Positions 62,956 through 64,000 of a DNA stretch of 64,000 nt are shown here, piece by piece; the stretch's first letter is position 1; every line of letters starts with the position of its first letter. Origin of the DNA: Ostrinia nubilalis (Eukaryota > Arthropoda > Insecta > Lepidoptera > Crambidae). A model generated the notes under the pieces. The model was given only the letters and a program-made list of their open reading frames with translations, did not search any database and was not told the origin of the DNA. The DNA is taken from contig NC_087110.1 of assembly GCF_963855985.1 (NCBI RefSeq), positions 8,175,001 through 8,239,000 on the forward strand, read 5' to 3'. The position numbers were made by a program, and so were the translations under genes.

Positions 62956-63498
62956 CTCAGTGAGTGCCTGAGGTATGGGAGGGGCACGGGAGGTGTCTAT
63001 ACTTGTCGCTTTTCTCCCGGTATATACCATAGATCTATCTCGGTCACTTAATGATCCCGATGATTTTTTATTCTGTAAGAGAGGGGCACGGGAGGTGTCT
63101 ATACTCGTCGCTTTTCCTCCGGTATATACATAGTACATAGATCTATCTCGGTCACTTAATGATCCCGATGATTTTTTATTCTTTAAGGGTGGGGCACGGG
63201 GGGTGTCTATACTCGTCGCTTTTCTTCCGGTATATACCATAGATCTATCTCGGTCACTTAATGATCCCGATGATTTTTTATTCTGTAAGGGTGGGGCACG
63301 GGAGGGGTCTATACTCGTCGCTTTTCTTCCGGTATATACATAGTACATAGATCTATCTCGGTCACTTAATGATCACGATGATTTTTTATTCTGTAAGGGA
63401 GGGGCACGGGAGGTGTCTATACTCGTCGCTTTTCCTCCGGTATATACATAGTACATAGATCTATCTCGGTCACATAATGATCCCGATGATTTTTTATT
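62956..63498 (-). CDS. Candidate internal exon of tandem 34/36-codon repeats
   Basis: On the minus strand an acceptor-like TTTTTTCCTTACAG precedes 63498, and a donor GAG|GTAAGC follows at 62956/62955. The interval is 543 bp, exactly 181 codons, in one phase. It is built of repeats of about 34 or 36 residues (VYTGRKATSIDTSRAPPLQN, then KKSSGSLSDRDRSM). Repeat lengths of 102 and 108 bp keep the frame. One copy has TGA (63373-63375) where the others have GGA, so either this allele is broken, the array is noncoding, or the exon is a pseudogene. No similarity to a known protein was recognised. Confidence 0.35.
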
Positions 63499-63507
63499 CT
63501 GTAAGGA
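62975..63507. repeat. Minisatellite with alternating 102- and 108-bp units
   Basis: GGGGCACGGG starts at 62981, 63083, 63191, 63293 and 63401, so spacings are 102, 108, 102 and 108 bp. The 6-bp difference is the presence or absence of TACATA in the segment CATAGTACATAGATC. This gives a higher-order period of 210 bp. A partial last unit ends at 63507. Confidence 0.92.
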
Positions 63508-63835
63508 AAAAAGACCCGCGTGCATCAATTCATCCATCCATCCATATATTTTATTATCTTAGAATTATAGGAAGTAGTATAGTATCTAAATATGATTGTC
63601 ACCAGTATAATAAAATTATCAAAATAAAGTCCCGAAACACACGACAAAGCGCAACTTTTGTTAACTTTATCTCTACATATTTGAGCGGAAATTATAATTT
63701 TCACTCCAATTTTTGGGTCAGATTAACTCTGAGGGTTTAGGTCGCATTGTTATTATTTGAGTTAATTCTAATTGGACGACGTAACGCTTTTGTGCTAACT
63801 TTGATGTTACTTAACTTGCATGAAAGTTAATATAA
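63508..63835. other. AT-rich sequence; possible intron of the minus-strand exon
   Basis: A short (ATCC)n run lies near 63529-63545. No repeat family or coding segment was recognised. Confidence 0.4.
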
Positions 63836-63986
63836 GGGCCCTCGCCCACGGCGACTTTTTGTAGCGATACAGGCGCGCTGCTGTAGCGTGTTAGTAGCGC
63901 GTTGGCATCACTTCTGTAGTACGTTGCAAATGCGACTAACCCGCGTTAGTAGCAATGCTGCAAAAACTCGCCGTGGGCAAGGGTCC
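63836..63986. mobile_element. 151-bp MITE, TAA duplication
   Basis: GGGCCCTCGCCCACGGCGAC and, reversed from the right, GGACCCTTGCCCACGGCGAG form the ends. TAA lies at 63833-63835 and 63987-63989. Same family as 61703-62028; the duplication fits PIF/Harbinger. Confidence 0.88.
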
Positions 63987-64000
63987 TAATCATGGTTAAA

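Overview
The window looks like a stretch of lepidopteran (moth or butterfly) nuclear DNA. It is AT-rich, has almost no host coding sequence, and is packed with transposable elements known from Lepidoptera. These include a BEL/Pao and a Ty3/gypsy LTR retrotransposon, Jockey/CR1-like, I/R1-like and RTE-like non-LTR retrotransposons, tRNA-derived SINEs, microsatellite-associated interspersed repeats with (CTGT)n, (GACT)n or (GTTT)n cores, and many MITEs. All calls come from reading the sequence; no database search was run.

Layout. 0.9-8.9 kb: a complete, apparently young BEL/Pao element on the minus strand, with near-identical LTRs, a perfect 5-bp target-site duplication, one intact 1790-codon gag-pol frame, and a 1.4-kb imperfect palindrome in its 5' leader. 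9-10.7 kb: a SINE fragment and a TA-flanked MITE. 10.7-20.2 kb: a plus-strand non-LTR element with intact ORF1 and ORF2 separated by about 4.7 kb that holds other repeats, including a 135-bp tandem array. 22.3-36.4 kb: three DNA elements standing almost end to end. All three have CTG...CAG ends and imperfect inverted arms rich in repeated short motifs. Two have clear 4-bp duplications (CTTT and CGTG). Each has a retroelement in its middle: a SINE, a decayed RNase H-bearing non-LTR relic, and a complete but internally deleted Ty3/gypsy element. 37-39.8 kb: a TTAA-flanked relic. 40-55 kb: a patchwork of MITEs (TA, TTA, TAA and 8-bp duplications), one almost perfect hairpin, an RTE fragment, a G-run-rich hAT MITE and a PIF/Harbinger derivative with a MADF-domain start. 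57-59.9 kb: a 5'-truncated non-LTR element with one frame break.

Host genes. The one convincing host exon is at 56518-56701 (+). It is the last exon of a Kazal-type protease-inhibitor gene, with branch point, acceptor, six cysteines at Kazal spacing, stop and AATAAA. Much of the sequence upstream is probably its introns or intergenic DNA. A second candidate is a minus-strand exon at 62956-63498, built of tandem 34- and 36-codon repeats between good splice sites but carrying one in-frame stop.

The most unusual structure is the row of three motif-rich, long-inverted-arm elements at 22.3-36.4 kb. They may represent a poorly described non-autonomous DNA transposon group.
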